Positions 56,401-64,000 of a DNA stretch of 64,000 bases are shown here, in pieces. Source of the DNA: Nostoc sp. UHCC 0302. Its GTDB lineage: Bacteria > Cyanobacteriota > Cyanobacteriia > Cyanobacteriales > Nostocaceae. The stretch covers positions 684,501 through 748,500 of the forward strand of contig NZ_CP151099.1 of NCBI RefSeq assembly GCF_038096175.1. Reading direction: 5' to 3'. A model generated the notes under the pieces. It saw only the letters and a list, made by a program, of their open reading frames with translations, made no database searches and was not told the DNA's origin. Position 1 is the first letter of the stretch, and the number at the start of each line of letters is the position of its first letter. The position numbers and the translations under genes were made by a program.

Positions 56401-59400
56401 CAATCCGTATCTAAACAGATTGTTTTTCCAGCATAATCTGGTAGTTTGTCCTCAAATCTTTCTTGAGTTAGCAGAATGCTCAGTTGCGTATCTTCGAGAA
56501 TATCAGCCAGTCGCTCTTGAGGATAAGCTGGATCGAGGGGAACGTAAGCACCCCCCGCTTTGAGAATTCCGAGTAAACCAACAATCATCTCCAAAGAACG
56601 CTCAACGCAGATACCGACTAAGGTTTCTGATTTGACTCCCAAACTTTGCAGATAGTGGGCTACTTGATTGGCGCGATCGCTCAATTCGCGGTAAGTTAAC
56701 TGTTGACCTTCTTGCTGAATAGCTACAGCATTGGGAGTTAACTCCACCTGAGCCGCAAATAACTCATGGACACATTCCTGAGACGGATATTCCCTGTGAG
56801 TCTGATTCCACTCGACCAGTAATTGCTGCTGAGTCTGCGTTAGCAGTGATAATTCTGAAACTCGTTGCTCTGGGTTAGCTACAATCCCCTCTAGTAAAGT
56901 TTGATACTGCTCTGCCATCTGTTGGATTGTAGCAGCGTCGAATAAATCGGTGTTGTATTCCCAAATAACACTAATTCCTTTTTCCCCACCATGTTGCGGG
57001 ATCAGAACTACATCAAGATCAAACTTTGTTGATTTGTTGCTGAGGGCTACATTTGTTTTGATGTTCAACTCTGGGAGAGTTAAGTCTGGACGGGGAGAAT
57101 CATGGAAACTGAACATCACTTGAAACAGGGGATTATAACTCAGGTTCCGTACTGGCTTGAGAACCTCTACGACCTTATCGAAGGGTAAATCCTCGTTAGC
57201 AAAGGCTTCCAGACTGACTTGGCGGACTCGATCTAGTAACTCGCGAAATGTGGGATTCCCAGACAAATCGGTGCGTAAAACCAAATTATTAACAATCATG
57301 CCAATTAATTTTTCTGTCTCGCGCATCCGCCGATTGGCAACAGCTGTCCCCACACAGAGATCGTCCTGTCCGGTGTAGCGGCGCAACATTACTAAAAAAG
57401 TTGCCAGCGTCGTCATGAATAAGGTGATTCCCTCTTGACGGCTGAGGACTCTCAAAGATTCGCATAAGCTAATGGGCAACTCTACCCTGACTTGAGCGCC
57501 GTTGTAAGTTTGTTCTGCTGGGCGCGGGCGGTCATAGGGTAATTCCAGCAGAGGCGGACTACCAGATAACTGTTGCTGCCAATAAGCTAATTGAGCTTTG
57601 GCTTCCTGGCTTTTAACCCACTCTCGCTGCCAATGGGCATAATCTGCAAACTGGAATGTTAATTCCGGTAGTGGTGAATGATTACCCAAACAGAAGGCTT
57701 GATAAAGTTCCAGGAACTCATTCAAGAACACATTGTTGAAAGACCAGCCATCATGAACCATGTGATGTTCGATGTGGATCAAAAGATGGTCTTGGTCGCT
57801 CAACTTCAACAATAACCACCTGACTAACGGCAGTTTATCTAAGTAGAAGGGCTTTTGCACCTCTGCGTCAAATAGGCGCTGACTTTCTGCTTCTTGCTCA
57901 GACTCAGGAAATGTCTGGAGGTCTACCACTGCTAAGCTGATTGCTTCGGCTGGATGGATTACCTGAAATAACCGTCCATCTACTGCCGGAAAAGTCGTGC
58001 GGAAGATTTCATGCCGTCGGACAATCTCGCTCAGGCACTGCTCTAATGCTGCTACATTCAGTTTTCCGGTAAATCGCAGAGTTACTTGAGCTTGATAGGC
58101 AGTACTTTCAGGAGCTACTTCTTGAATGAAATATACTCGCTCTTGAGCAAAGGAAGCAGGCAAGTATCCTGTGCGTGAAATTGGTTGCATAGCAGGACGT
58201 TGCAACTGTTGTTTGAGGTGGCTGTGCTGTTCAATCAGCCCAGCTAGACCCGCTATGGTAGGATTGGCAAAAATGTGGTGAAAGAATAACTCGACTTGGA
58301 AACCTTCGCGGATGCGGGAAAGCATCTGAACTGCTATTAAGGAATGACCGCCCAAATTGAAAAAGTTGTCATAGATTCCTATCTGCTCAAGTCCCAATAA
58401 CTCAGCCCAGATGCTGAAGAGTGTTTCTTCAGTAAAGTTACGAGGTGCGATAAAGGTTTCTTCAAGCTCAGGGCGTGAGCGATCGCACGCTGGAAGATTT
58501 TGACGATCAACTTTACCATTAGGAGTAAGGGGCAAGGAGTCTAGGATTATAAAGACTGCCGGAACCATATAGTTAGGCAGTTTTTCTTGAAGAAAGCGTT
58601 TGAGGGTAGTGACGCTCACATCAATTTGGTTAGGGACAATATAGGCTACGAGGCGCTTATCACCAGGGATGTCTTCACGGGCGATTACCACTGCTTGCTC
58701 TACATCAGGGTATTGACTCAAAAGCGCTTCAACTTCTCCCAGTTCAATACGGAAGCCGCGAATCTTCACCTGATGATCGATTCGCCCCAAAAATTCAATG
58801 TTGCCATCTGGTAAGAAGCGGGCTAAATCGCCAGTTTTGTATAATCTACTCCCTTCTGCTTTCTCAAAGGGATGCGGAATAAATTTTTCTTTGGTTAATT
58901 CTGGGCGGTTCAAGTAGCCTCTAGCCAAGCCATCGCCACCAATATACAATTCGCCAGCAGTACCAATCGGAACTAGTTGCTGATCTTGATCGAGAATATA
59001 TACCTGAGTGTTGGCGATCGCTCGACCAATCGTCAGTTGAGTGCCGCCAGTATATTCTGCTACTGTGGCACAGACTGTCGATTCCGTTGGGCCGTAAGCA
59101 TTAAAGAAGCGCCGCCCTTTTGCCCATTCAGCTATCAGCTTCGGATTACAAGCTTCTCCGGCGACGATAATGTTTTGCAAGTTGGGCAATTCCTCTTTTG
59201 GTAACGCTGCTAGCGCTGTGGGTGGTAGTGTTACCTGAGTTATTGATTGCTCGCGCAAAAATTGCATTAAATCTGTTCCTGGGCGCAAGGAATCTTGAGT
59301 TCCCAGGTAAAGGCTAGCTCCTGAACACAGAGCCATGAAAATTTCCCAAACTGAAGCATCAAAGCTGAAAGAAGCAAACTGGAGAACACGGCTGTTTTGC

Positions 59401-60065
59401 TGTACATCAAACAGTTTTATTTGTGCCTGGATTAGATTACACACGCCTTGATGCTGAATCAGCACGCCTTTGGGTGTTCCTGTTGACCCTGATGTATAAA
59501 TTACATAAGCCAGATTTTCTAGTGCAACCCCACTACTAAGATTCTCGTTGCCCTCTCTGTGAAAAGATTCCTTATCATTCAGACAAACCAACTTTGCCCC
59601 GCTTGCAGTCAACTCTTCAACGAATTTTTCTTGGGTTAACACCACCTGGACTTGTGAATCTGAGAGCATGAACGATAGACGCTCTTTAGGATAGGTTGGA
59701 TCTAGCGGCACATAAGCTCCACCCGCCTTGAGGATGCCCAACATTCCTATAATTATTTCTAGCGATCGCTCAACGCAAATTCCTACCAGCACCTCTGGTT
59801 TTACACCCAAACTTTGTAGATAATGTGCTATTTTATTGGCTCGGTGGTTCAACTCTTGATAAGTTAGTTGTTCCTCCTTGAACACAACAGCGATACTGTG
59901 TGGAGTTTTTTCTACTTGTGCTTCAAATAGCTGATGTATACATAGATGCTTGGGATAATCTACCTTTGTATCATTCCATTCAAATAATATTTTATGTAAT
60001 TCCTGCTCAGTTAAAGCAGAAGAATCATCAATAGATTGAGTAGAGTTAATTACAATTTTTCTCAT
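53496..60065 (-). CDS. aptA: NRPS AptA: A-T-C-A-T-E
   Basis: A 2189-residue loading and first extension synthetase. Module 1 has no C domain. Its A domain shows FDASVWEIFMAL and AYGPTESTVCAT, and the code D A W T I A A V C is a phenylalanine-type code. The carrier is DNFFNLGGHSLIAVQML. Module 2 has a C domain with HHMVHDG, which in this family also makes the ureido bond. Its A domain shows FDTSIEEILPCL and SYGPTEATVITT with code D T E D I G S V I, a lysine-type code. The carrier is DNFFELGGDSILSIQVI, with the GGDS form seen before epimerases. An epimerase ends the protein (HHLAVDGISW). It gives the exocyclic residue plus D-Lys. The ATG at 60065 is preferred over a TTG 30 bp upstream. Three repeats lie in frame. 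Confidence 0.94.
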   Translation of the reverse strand: MRKIVINSTQSIDDSSALTEQELHKILFEWNDTKVDYPKHLCIHQLFEAQVEKTPHSIAVVFKEEQLTYQELNHRANKIAHYLQSLGVKPEVLVGICVERSLEIIIGMLGILKAGGAYVPLDPTYPKERLSFMLSDSQVQVVLTQEKFVEELTASGAKLVCLNDKESFHREGNENLSSGVALENLAYVIYTSGSTGTPKGVLIQHQGVCNLIQAQIKLFDVQQNSRVLQFASFSFDASVWEIFMALCSGASLYLGTQDSLRPGTDLMQFLREQSITQVTLPPTALAALPKEELPNLQNIIVAGEACNPKLIAEWAKGRRFFNAYGPTESTVCATVAEYTGGTQLTIGRAIANTQVYILDQDQQLVPIGTAGELYIGGDGLARGYLNRPELTKEKFIPHPFEKAEGSRLYKTGDLARFLPDGNIEFLGRIDHQVKIRGFRIELGEVEALLSQYPDVEQAVVIAREDIPGDKRLVAYIVPNQIDVSVTTLKRFLQEKLPNYMVPAVFIILDSLPLTPNGKVDRQNLPACDRSRPELEETFIAPRNFTEETLFSIWAELLGLEQIGIYDNFFNLGGHSLIAVQMLSRIREGFQVELFFHHIFANPTIAGLAGLIEQHSHLKQQLQRPAMQPISRTGYLPASFAQERVYFIQEVAPESTAYQAQVTLRFTGKLNVAALEQCLSEIVRRHEIFRTTFPAVDGRLFQVIHPAEAISLAVVDLQTFPESEQEAESQRLFDAEVQKPFYLDKLPLVRWLLLKLSDQDHLLIHIEHHMVHDGWSFNNVFLNEFLELYQAFCLGNHSPLPELTFQFADYAHWQREWVKSQEAKAQLAYWQQQLSGSPPLLELPYDRPRPAEQTYNGAQVRVELPISLCESLRVLSRQEGITLFMTTLATFLVMLRRYTGQDDLCVGTAVANRRMRETEKLIGMIVNNLVLRTDLSGNPTFRELLDRVRQVSLEAFANEDLPFDKVVEVLKPVRNLSYNPLFQVMFSFHDSPRPDLTLPELNIKTNVALSNKSTKFDLDVVLIPQHGGEKGISVIWEYNTDLFDAATIQQMAEQYQTLLEGIVANPEQRVSELSLLTQTQQQLLVEWNQTHREYPSQECVHELFAAQVELTPNAVAIQQEGQQLTYRELSDRANQVAHYLQSLGVKSETLVGICVERSLEMIVGLLGILKAGGAYVPLDPAYPQERLADILEDTQLSILLTQERFEDKLPDYAGKTICLDTDWEIIAQHSTANPTSNVQPHNLAYIIYTSGSTGKPKGVMIEHQSLMNFVITAMHEYGINASDKILQFASICFDTSIEEILPCLSVGATLVLRTGEMLHSSDEFWRCCREWQLTVLDLPTAYWHQLVAELTSEDSRIPESLRMVIIGGEEAQLEKVKRWHSSIAHFSHPPQLLNSYGPTEATVITTLNPLTPAATSVSIGRPISNVQVYILDQYLQPVPIGVPGELHIGGAGLARGYWQRPELTAEKFIENSESDRLYKTGDLARFRADGNLEYLGRVDNQVKIRGFRIELGEIEAVLRQHPQVLQAVVIAREDIPGQKRLVAYVVPQQMESTVGTQGLAPLLRDFLKHKLPNYMIPAAFVLLETLPMTPNRKVDYRALPAPDLSQSAEDNFVAPQTLTEERLAAIWSEILRLKQVGIHDNFFELGGDSILSIQVISRANQAGIQIAPKQLFKYQTIAELAAVAGITRQVKAEQGLVTGSVALTPIQQWFFEQNLPEPDYFNQSALLEVPPDLQPELLQQVVQQLLVHHDALRLRFVQEGENWQQFNYELRITLAKRGVAHYELFSVINLSHLSVEEQQTAMKAADVELQASLNLSTGAIARVVLFRLGNDQPGRLLFIIHHLAVDGISWRILLEDLATAYQQISRGEAIKLPPKTTSFQYWSDRLTEYAKSKAIKDELDYWLSESSLKVTALPVDYHFDSAQYKPSGEEDNTIASTASVSLSLTEEQTRALLQDVPSAYNTQINDVLLTALAQSFAQWTGERSLLVDLEGHGREDLFEDVDLSRTVGWFTTLFPVHLQLEEVDHPGEVLKLVKEQLRRIPNRGIGYGVLRYLHPDDTIRTKLQDLPQAQVSFNYLGQFDQVLKASAVLGLAQEFKAQQSLLNQRSHLLGVSGFIRAGRLEMTWAYSEKIHKRETIEHLAFRFMEALRSLITHCQSPDAIGHTPSDFSAARLSQKQLDKFLTKIKKNKTK
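54294..54317 (-). repeat. 24-bp dispersed repeat inserted in frame in aptA
   Basis: CTTGTACTGAGCGG-AGTCGAAGTG, exactly 24 bp, encodes HFDSAQYK within the epimerase domain. It is the reverse of the repeat seen between genes at 15335-15380 and 53433-53480. Confidence 0.88.
54716..54770 (-). repeat. Nested heptamer and palindrome inserted in frame in aptA
   Basis: ATTCGTA heptamers lie on both sides of a palindromic core (GGGCTACGCCCCGCTTCGC). The product gains about 18 residues (YELRITLAKRGVAHYELF) in the epimerase domain. Confidence 0.82.
55382..55409 (-). repeat. Palindromic repeat inserted in frame in aptA
   Basis: GTAGAGGTGCAAGG-CCTTGCGTCCCTAC, an almost perfect inverted repeat of 28 bp, adds VGTQGLAPLL near the end of the second adenylation domain. 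It belongs to the same family as 46745-46773. Confidence 0.85.
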
Positions 60066-60460
60066 AAACTTAGTATACAAATTGTGATAGTTCAATAGTA
60101 AGCAACCTAATATTATTTTGTTTTACTTTTGTTGATTTTGGCTATATTCCACAGCTACTATCTTCAGAGTTCGCGCAACTTAGTCTTTGAATAACTGATG
60201 AATACATTTTTCAAATATAAGCTAAGTATTTGCTGAATGCATATTTACAATTTTCATAAGTCTATCAAATTCATATGTTGACAAAGCTTTAAGCCACTTT
60301 GTAATTATAAAAACTCACATAAAATTTGAGTTTTTAGGTTTGAAATCTGTTGCAAAATTTTATATTTACTTCTAATTATAGAGCATTATAATTGATTAAC
60401 TTTAATAATGGCCTTTGAGGTTTTAATCCGGTGCGATCAGAACTCAGAGGCCATTCTATT
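60066..60460 (-). promoter_or_regulatory. Promoter region of the apt synthetase genes
   Basis: 395 bp of AT-rich, gene-free sequence upstream of aptA. It contains an 8-bp inverted repeat, AATGGCCT (60407-60414) with AGGCCATT (60448-60455), spaced by 33 nt. It is separated from the gene upstream by an intrinsic terminator, so aptA must have its own promoter here. Confidence 0.55.
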
Positions 60461-60493
60461 TGTTAAAAAATTAAGCGTGACCACGCTTAATTT
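60461..60493 (-). terminator. Rho-independent terminator after the small membrane protein gene
   Basis: On the minus strand AAATTAAGCGTG and CACGCTTAATTT form a perfect 12-bp stem with a 2-nt loop, followed by a T run. It lies 43 bp past the stop codon at 60536. Confidence 0.85.
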
Positions 60494-60535
60494 AGTAGCA
60501 TTCTGCCTGGAATTTCAACGAATGTAATAGTGAAA

Positions 60536-60928
60536 TTATTCCTCGACGATTTCAATTGTTTTTGGAGCCTGAACTTCTTCCGTATCAATAATAACCTCTG
60601 GGCTAAGTTCATTTTTTAGCTTGAGTTTTAGCTCTTCTGAAATGGGCAAATCTTTAATTTCTTTGAGGAGGAATCTTACGGATTCGGTTTTACTACGTTC
60701 ATTATAGATAGCCTTGAGAACAGCTTCAATTCCATATCCCGCTACAGTATCCCCTACAACCGTTATCAGACCAAGCAACCCTATACCTCCAACAATGCCA
60801 AATGGCCCTCCCAAGGCTGTGAGGGCAGCAACAATAGCAGCATTACTACCTGCTGATGTGACTGTTAAAATCACGAGAATTATGCCGGGAAGACCCAGAC
60901 CAGCAAGCTTTTTAACGATTTCGTCCAT
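60536..60928 (-). CDS. Small glycine-rich membrane protein
   Basis: A 130-residue protein of unknown function. Residues about 8-62 are very hydrophobic with Gly/Ala spacing (LGLPGIILVILTVTSAGSNA, then GGPFGIVGGIGLLGLITVVG), enough for two packed membrane helices. Residues 63-130 are charged and helical (YNERSKTESVRFLLKEIKDL...ISEELKLKLKNEL) with an acidic end. The layout, glycine-zipper hairpin plus cytoplasmic tail, resembles small cyanobacterial proteins I cannot name. It lies 252 bp after hphCD and is closed by its own terminator before aptA. Whether it belongs to peptide production is unknown. Self-protection or membrane association are possible roles (inference). Confidence 0.72.
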   Translation of the reverse strand: MDEIVKKLAGLGLPGIILVILTVTSAGSNAAIVAALTALGGPFGIVGGIGLLGLITVVGDTVAGYGIEAVLKAIYNERSKTESVRFLLKEIKDLPISEELKLKLKNELSPEVIIDTEEVQAPKTIEIVEE

Positions 60929-61179
60929 TGTAATTACCTAAAATCCTTTCTTGGTTAAAACATTACTAAGGGTATGAGAACAGAGTCTTTGTAAATAAAG
61001 AAACCTCTCTCAAAAACTAGACTAAGCTAAATAAGAGCCATTCACATTCAGATTGGGTTAATATTTTGAGTTTTACCTCTAATTCACCACCATTTGATAG
61101 TTCGATTTGGTTGGGGTTCCAATCGCCGTTCAATTCTTCCCAGTACTCAGTTCCTAGTCCCTAATCCCCAGTCCCCAAT
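60929..61179. repeat. Spacer with heptamer repeats after hphCD
   Basis: Near 61130-61172 a run of 7-bp units (CCTAGTC, CCTAATC, CCCAGTC) lies just past the hphCD stop codon. The rest is AT-rich and holds the promoter of the small membrane protein gene. Confidence 0.55.
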
Positions 61180-62889
61180 TCAATCAAAGCGATCGCTAAT
61201 TTTTCCATTTACAGCAGAGATAGCTACTGTTCTTGGTGAGGCTAAATAATTTTTGCCCGTTGGATCGCCACTACGTCCTTTAAAATTGCGATTGGTTGCA
61301 TAAATCCCTGTTTCTTCTTTTACCAAAACCCCAAGTCCAGAATTGATACAAGCCCCACAACCTGTCTTGAGAATCTGCGCCCCTGCTTGTTCAAAAATGT
61401 CGAGATAACCCAACTCTTGGGCTTGTTCTCTAATTTCAATGGTTGCAGGTACAATAAACAAATTTACACCGTCTGCCAGTTGGCGACCTTTCAAAACTTC
61501 GGCTGCTTGAGCTAAATCGTAGAGTTTACCCCCGGTACAAGAGCCAATAAAAGCTTTGGTAATTGCAATGTCTTCTAACTGACTAATGGCAACTACTTGA
61601 TCTGGTTTCGGAGGACGTGCAACTTGTGGTTCCAAATTACTGAGATCAAATTGATAAACCCTTTCGTACTCAGCATCAGCATCACCGATAATCTCTTCAA
61701 ATTCTTGTAAGCTACGGTTTTTTACATACTCACGGGTCACCTCATCAGGAACAATCAAACCACATATTGCACCACACTCTACAGCCATATTGGCTAGAGT
61801 TAACCGTTCATCAAAGGGCAGTTGTGCCAGGATTGACCCTCTAAATTCCATGACTTTACTAGTAGCACCAGCACAGCCGATTTTTCCCAGGATAAACAGG
61901 ATAATATCTTTGGCACTGATTTTAGGAGGCAAGGTTCCAGACAACTCAAATACAAGAGTTGGAGGAACACGAATCCACATATCTCCTGTGGCATAAATAT
62001 TAGCCATATCCGTGGTTCCTACCCCTGTGGAAAAGGCTCCCAATGCCCCGTATGTGCAGGTATGAGAATCTGTGCCAGCAATCACCATTCCTGGCCGGAC
62101 AAACCCTTTTTCCGGAAGTAAAACGTGACAGATGCCTGCTGCTTCGCCTGGGGAAACCACATCAAATAGGTGGCATCCTTGGACTTTCGCAAACTCAATC
62201 ATCTGTTCATACATCAGATTGGCTCCGTTATCAGCACGGATATCGTTGACTTGGATAAAGTGATCGGCTACCAAAACCACCTTTTGGGAGTCCCACAACT
62301 TTGCCCCTTCTCCATACTGTTTATAAAATGTCTTGGCCACAGGCCCAGCCACAGCATCATGAGATAAGGCTAAATCGACTTGGGCAAAAACCACTTCTCC
62401 AGGCTGGACATAGGAATTTCCAGAGGCTTTGGCCAGGAGTTTTTCTACTAAAGTCATGGGTCGGGTCGGGGTTAAGCTGCGAGGAGTGGTAATCTTTCCC
62501 TGACGACGCAGCTGATTAAAAGACATTAAACCACCGACTGCTGCGATCGCATCAACTACAGGATTTTCCTGTTTCTCCCCCAGAATTTCTAGAGATAGTC
62601 CAATATTGATGCTATTACGATAAAAAATTTCGGCGAACGATCGCGCCCGAATCTTTTTAATTCCCGCAGCTTGGAGGGCAATGGGGGCAACTTCTCGACT
62701 CGAACCACACCCAAAATTTTCTCCTGCTTCAATCACGTCGTATTTCAGCAGTTCACCTTCACCAATAATATGTTCTAAAGCATAGTGTTTTAAGCGATCG
62801 GGGTGATCATTGGTCGCTCGATTGGCAGGAATAATATCATCGGTATTGATATCATCTCCAAGGTGCAAAACGTTATTTGCCTTACTCAT
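61180..62889 (-). CDS. hphCD: 3-benzylmalate isomerase, fused small and large subunits (HphCD)
   Basis: A 569-residue aconitase-family isomerase that moves the hydroxyl of 2-benzylmalate to give 3-benzylmalate. The small (LeuD-like) part comes first: GDDINTDDIIPA and GENFGCGSSREVAP at residues about 11-70. The large (LeuC-like) part starts near residue 130, with GTDSHTCTYGALGAF and the Fe-S cysteines GSCTGGKLYDL and GCGACINSG. In LeuC/LeuD the subunits are separate proteins; here they are one chain in small-large order, which is the HphCD form. It overlaps the hphB stop by ATGA, so the two are translationally coupled. Confidence 0.93.
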   Translation of the reverse strand: MSKANNVLHLGDDINTDDIIPANRATNDHPDRLKHYALEHIIGEGELLKYDVIEAGENFGCGSSREVAPIALQAAGIKKIRARSFAEIFYRNSINIGLSLEILGEKQENPVVDAIAAVGGLMSFNQLRRQGKITTPRSLTPTRPMTLVEKLLAKASGNSYVQPGEVVFAQVDLALSHDAVAGPVAKTFYKQYGEGAKLWDSQKVVLVADHFIQVNDIRADNGANLMYEQMIEFAKVQGCHLFDVVSPGEAAGICHVLLPEKGFVRPGMVIAGTDSHTCTYGALGAFSTGVGTTDMANIYATGDMWIRVPPTLVFELSGTLPPKISAKDIILFILGKIGCAGATSKVMEFRGSILAQLPFDERLTLANMAVECGAICGLIVPDEVTREYVKNRSLQEFEEIIGDADAEYERVYQFDLSNLEPQVARPPKPDQVVAISQLEDIAITKAFIGSCTGGKLYDLAQAAEVLKGRQLADGVNLFIVPATIEIREQAQELGYLDIFEQAGAQILKTGCGACINSGLGVLVKEETGIYATNRNFKGRSGDPTGKNYLASPRTVAISAVNGKISDRFD

Positions 62890-63968
62890 GCATGAAGCAC
62901 TCCTAATTGAGAATGTTGTACTACTGAAAGTTCTTCAAGCAAAAGGTTAATTAAGGTTGCAGTGTTAACTAAAATTTCTTCTCCTTGGGTAAACAAATCA
63001 GCTGTTCGGTATCCCTTAGCTAAAATTCTGTCCTGCGCTGCAATAATCCGTTGAGCAGCCTGCACTTCTCCCCATTGCTGAAGCATTAAAATACAGGCTG
63101 CAAGGGTTCCGAGAGGATTAGCAATTCCCTTGCCAGCAATGTCTGGGGCTGTACCGTGAATTGCTTCGTACAGACCAAATCCATTAGCGTTAAGACTCGC
63201 CGATCCTAATAAGCCAATTGAGCCAACTAATGCACCGCCAATATCGCTGAGAATATCTCCAAACAGATTACCCGCCAAAATTACATCAAACCTTTGGGGA
63301 TTCAGAACCATTTGCATGGCTAAGTTATCTACCAGCATTGGCTCAACGGTAACCCCTGGAAACTGTGTAGCTTCTTCTTGAACTAGACGAGTCCAAGGCA
63401 AATGAGGTAAGGCGTTTTCTTTGTGGGCTACGGTGAGTAGTCCTCGGCGGTATTGGGCTTGCTCTAAGGCCTTACGAGCTATCCGACGAATTTCTTCATC
63501 GTAATAGCGCATCGTATGGTAGCCGTAATTTCCTTGTTCATCTGAGGAACGTCCAGACGGGCCAAAATAGATGCCACTGACCAGTTCTCGAACGACAAGA
63601 ATGTCGACTCCTTGAATTTTCTCTGACCGAAGGCTAGATTTATGCAGGAGGCTTTTAACGCTACTGATCGGGCGAAGATTGCAAAAAAAGTCGAAGTGCT
63701 TTCGGAGTTCTAATAGTCCACCTTGGCTAACCGCACCAAATACAATACCATCGGCTCCATCGCACAGTTCGGCAGTGGCTTGAGGGAAGTAACTACCAAA
63801 TTCCTCAAAGGCAGTTGCACCAAGCCAGCCATAGTCTACCTGCAAGGTAAATCCTTCAATTTTAGCGACGTGTTGCAGAATTTTTAAGGAAGCTTCTACA
63901 ACTTCTGGCCCAATTCCTTCCCCAGGAATAGCGACGATTCGATAAGATGGCTTACTTAAAAACCCCAT
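62886..63968 (-). CDS. hphB: 3-benzylmalate dehydrogenase (HphB)
   Basis: A 360-residue isopropylmalate-dehydrogenase-like enzyme that oxidises and decarboxylates 3-benzylmalate to 2-oxo-4-phenylbutanoate, the keto acid of homophenylalanine (homotyrosine in the hydroxylated form). The family motifs are VAIPGEGIGPEVV near the start, NLFGDILSDIGGALVGSIGL with the metal-binding Asp residues, and AIHGTAPDIAGKGIANPLG as the cofactor loop. The neighbouring hphCD and apt genes separate it from LeuB. The ATG at 63968 gives a normal family length. The last step, a transaminase, is not in the window and may be a general one. Confidence 0.92.
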   Translation of the reverse strand: MGFLSKPSYRIVAIPGEGIGPEVVEASLKILQHVAKIEGFTLQVDYGWLGATAFEEFGSYFPQATAELCDGADGIVFGAVSQGGLLELRKHFDFFCNLRPISSVKSLLHKSSLRSEKIQGVDILVVRELVSGIYFGPSGRSSDEQGNYGYHTMRYYDEEIRRIARKALEQAQYRRGLLTVAHKENALPHLPWTRLVQEEATQFPGVTVEPMLVDNLAMQMVLNPQRFDVILAGNLFGDILSDIGGALVGSIGLLGSASLNANGFGLYEAIHGTAPDIAGKGIANPLGTLAACILMLQQWGEVQAAQRIIAAQDRILAKGYRTADLFTQGEEILVNTATLINLLLEELSVVQHSQLGVLHA

Positions 63969-64000
63969 TTTGCTAGAACTCCAAGACCTGGTTATTTTAC

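Noticed and set aside
60066-60095. TTG start for AptA at 60095
   Set aside because: No ribosome site; an ATG lies 10 codons downstream.
1-64000. CRISPR arrays, tRNA or rRNA genes
   Set aside because: No regularly spaced repeats with unique spacers were seen; repeats present are heptamers or dispersed palindromes. No cloverleaf or rRNA stretch was recognised, although weak tRNAs could be missed by eye.

Overview
The window reads as chromosome of a filamentous, heterocyst-type cyanobacterium, most like Nostoc. HIP1 octamers (GCGATCGC) are frequent, and there are tandem heptamer repeats, small palindromic dispersed repeats, an orange carotenoid protein, a high-light-inducible protein, an RNA-binding-protein/rpsU pair, a type III glutamine synthetase and an anabaenopeptin-type peptide synthetase cluster. 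The gene order of that cluster matches, from memory, the one described in Nostoc punctiforme. No search was run.

Left third (1-24.9 kb): accessory and housekeeping genes, mostly single. It starts with a truncated RND efflux pump divergent from a LysR regulator. Next come a histidine phosphatase, glucokinase, a repeat-bearing secreted protein, a dead Uma2 gene, rbp-rpsU, a high-light-inducible protein, a divergent IF-3 paralogue with a non-AUG start, the orange carotenoid protein, a family-10-like glycoside hydrolase, a DUF2171 protein, a CrtISO-like oxidoreductase divergent from an Mla-type ATPase/MCE pair, a frameshifted GNAT, a Tat-exported protein and a copper-radical-oxidase-like protein with two beta/gamma-crystallin repeats. 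From 21.6 to 24.9 kb there is no intact gene, only remnants (an IS630-like transposase start and an AAA ATPase end).

Middle (24.9-32.2 kb): glnN with a good NtcA box, a 104-bp MITE-like element that also occurs at 2.6 kb, a hybrid sensor kinase and a PlsC-like acyltransferase.

Right half (32.3-64 kb, all minus strand): an anabaenopeptin/nostamide-type locus. Transcription runs hphB-hphCD-(small membrane protein)-terminator-aptA-aptB-aptC-aptD-hphA-aptE-(coiled-coil GUN4 protein)-(small protein). The four synthetases supply six modules with one epimerase, one N-methyltransferase and one thioesterase, as expected for a ureido-linked cyclic hexapeptide. Specificity residues read from the sequence suggest Phe (exocyclic), Lys, Val/Ile, an aromatic or homo-aromatic residue, Ala (N-methylated) and a second aromatic or homo-aromatic residue. 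The hph genes make homophenylalanine/homotyrosine and aptE is the likely exporter.

Most striking: each of the four synthetase genes carries short dispersed or heptamer repeats inserted in frame, at least seven sites in all. Some are nested one inside another, and the same families also lie between genes in this window. Other leads are the copper-radical-oxidase/crystallin fusion, the GUN4 protein beside the exporter, phased TGTTACA repeats before the high-light gene, and a pair of covarying hairpins upstream of rbp.
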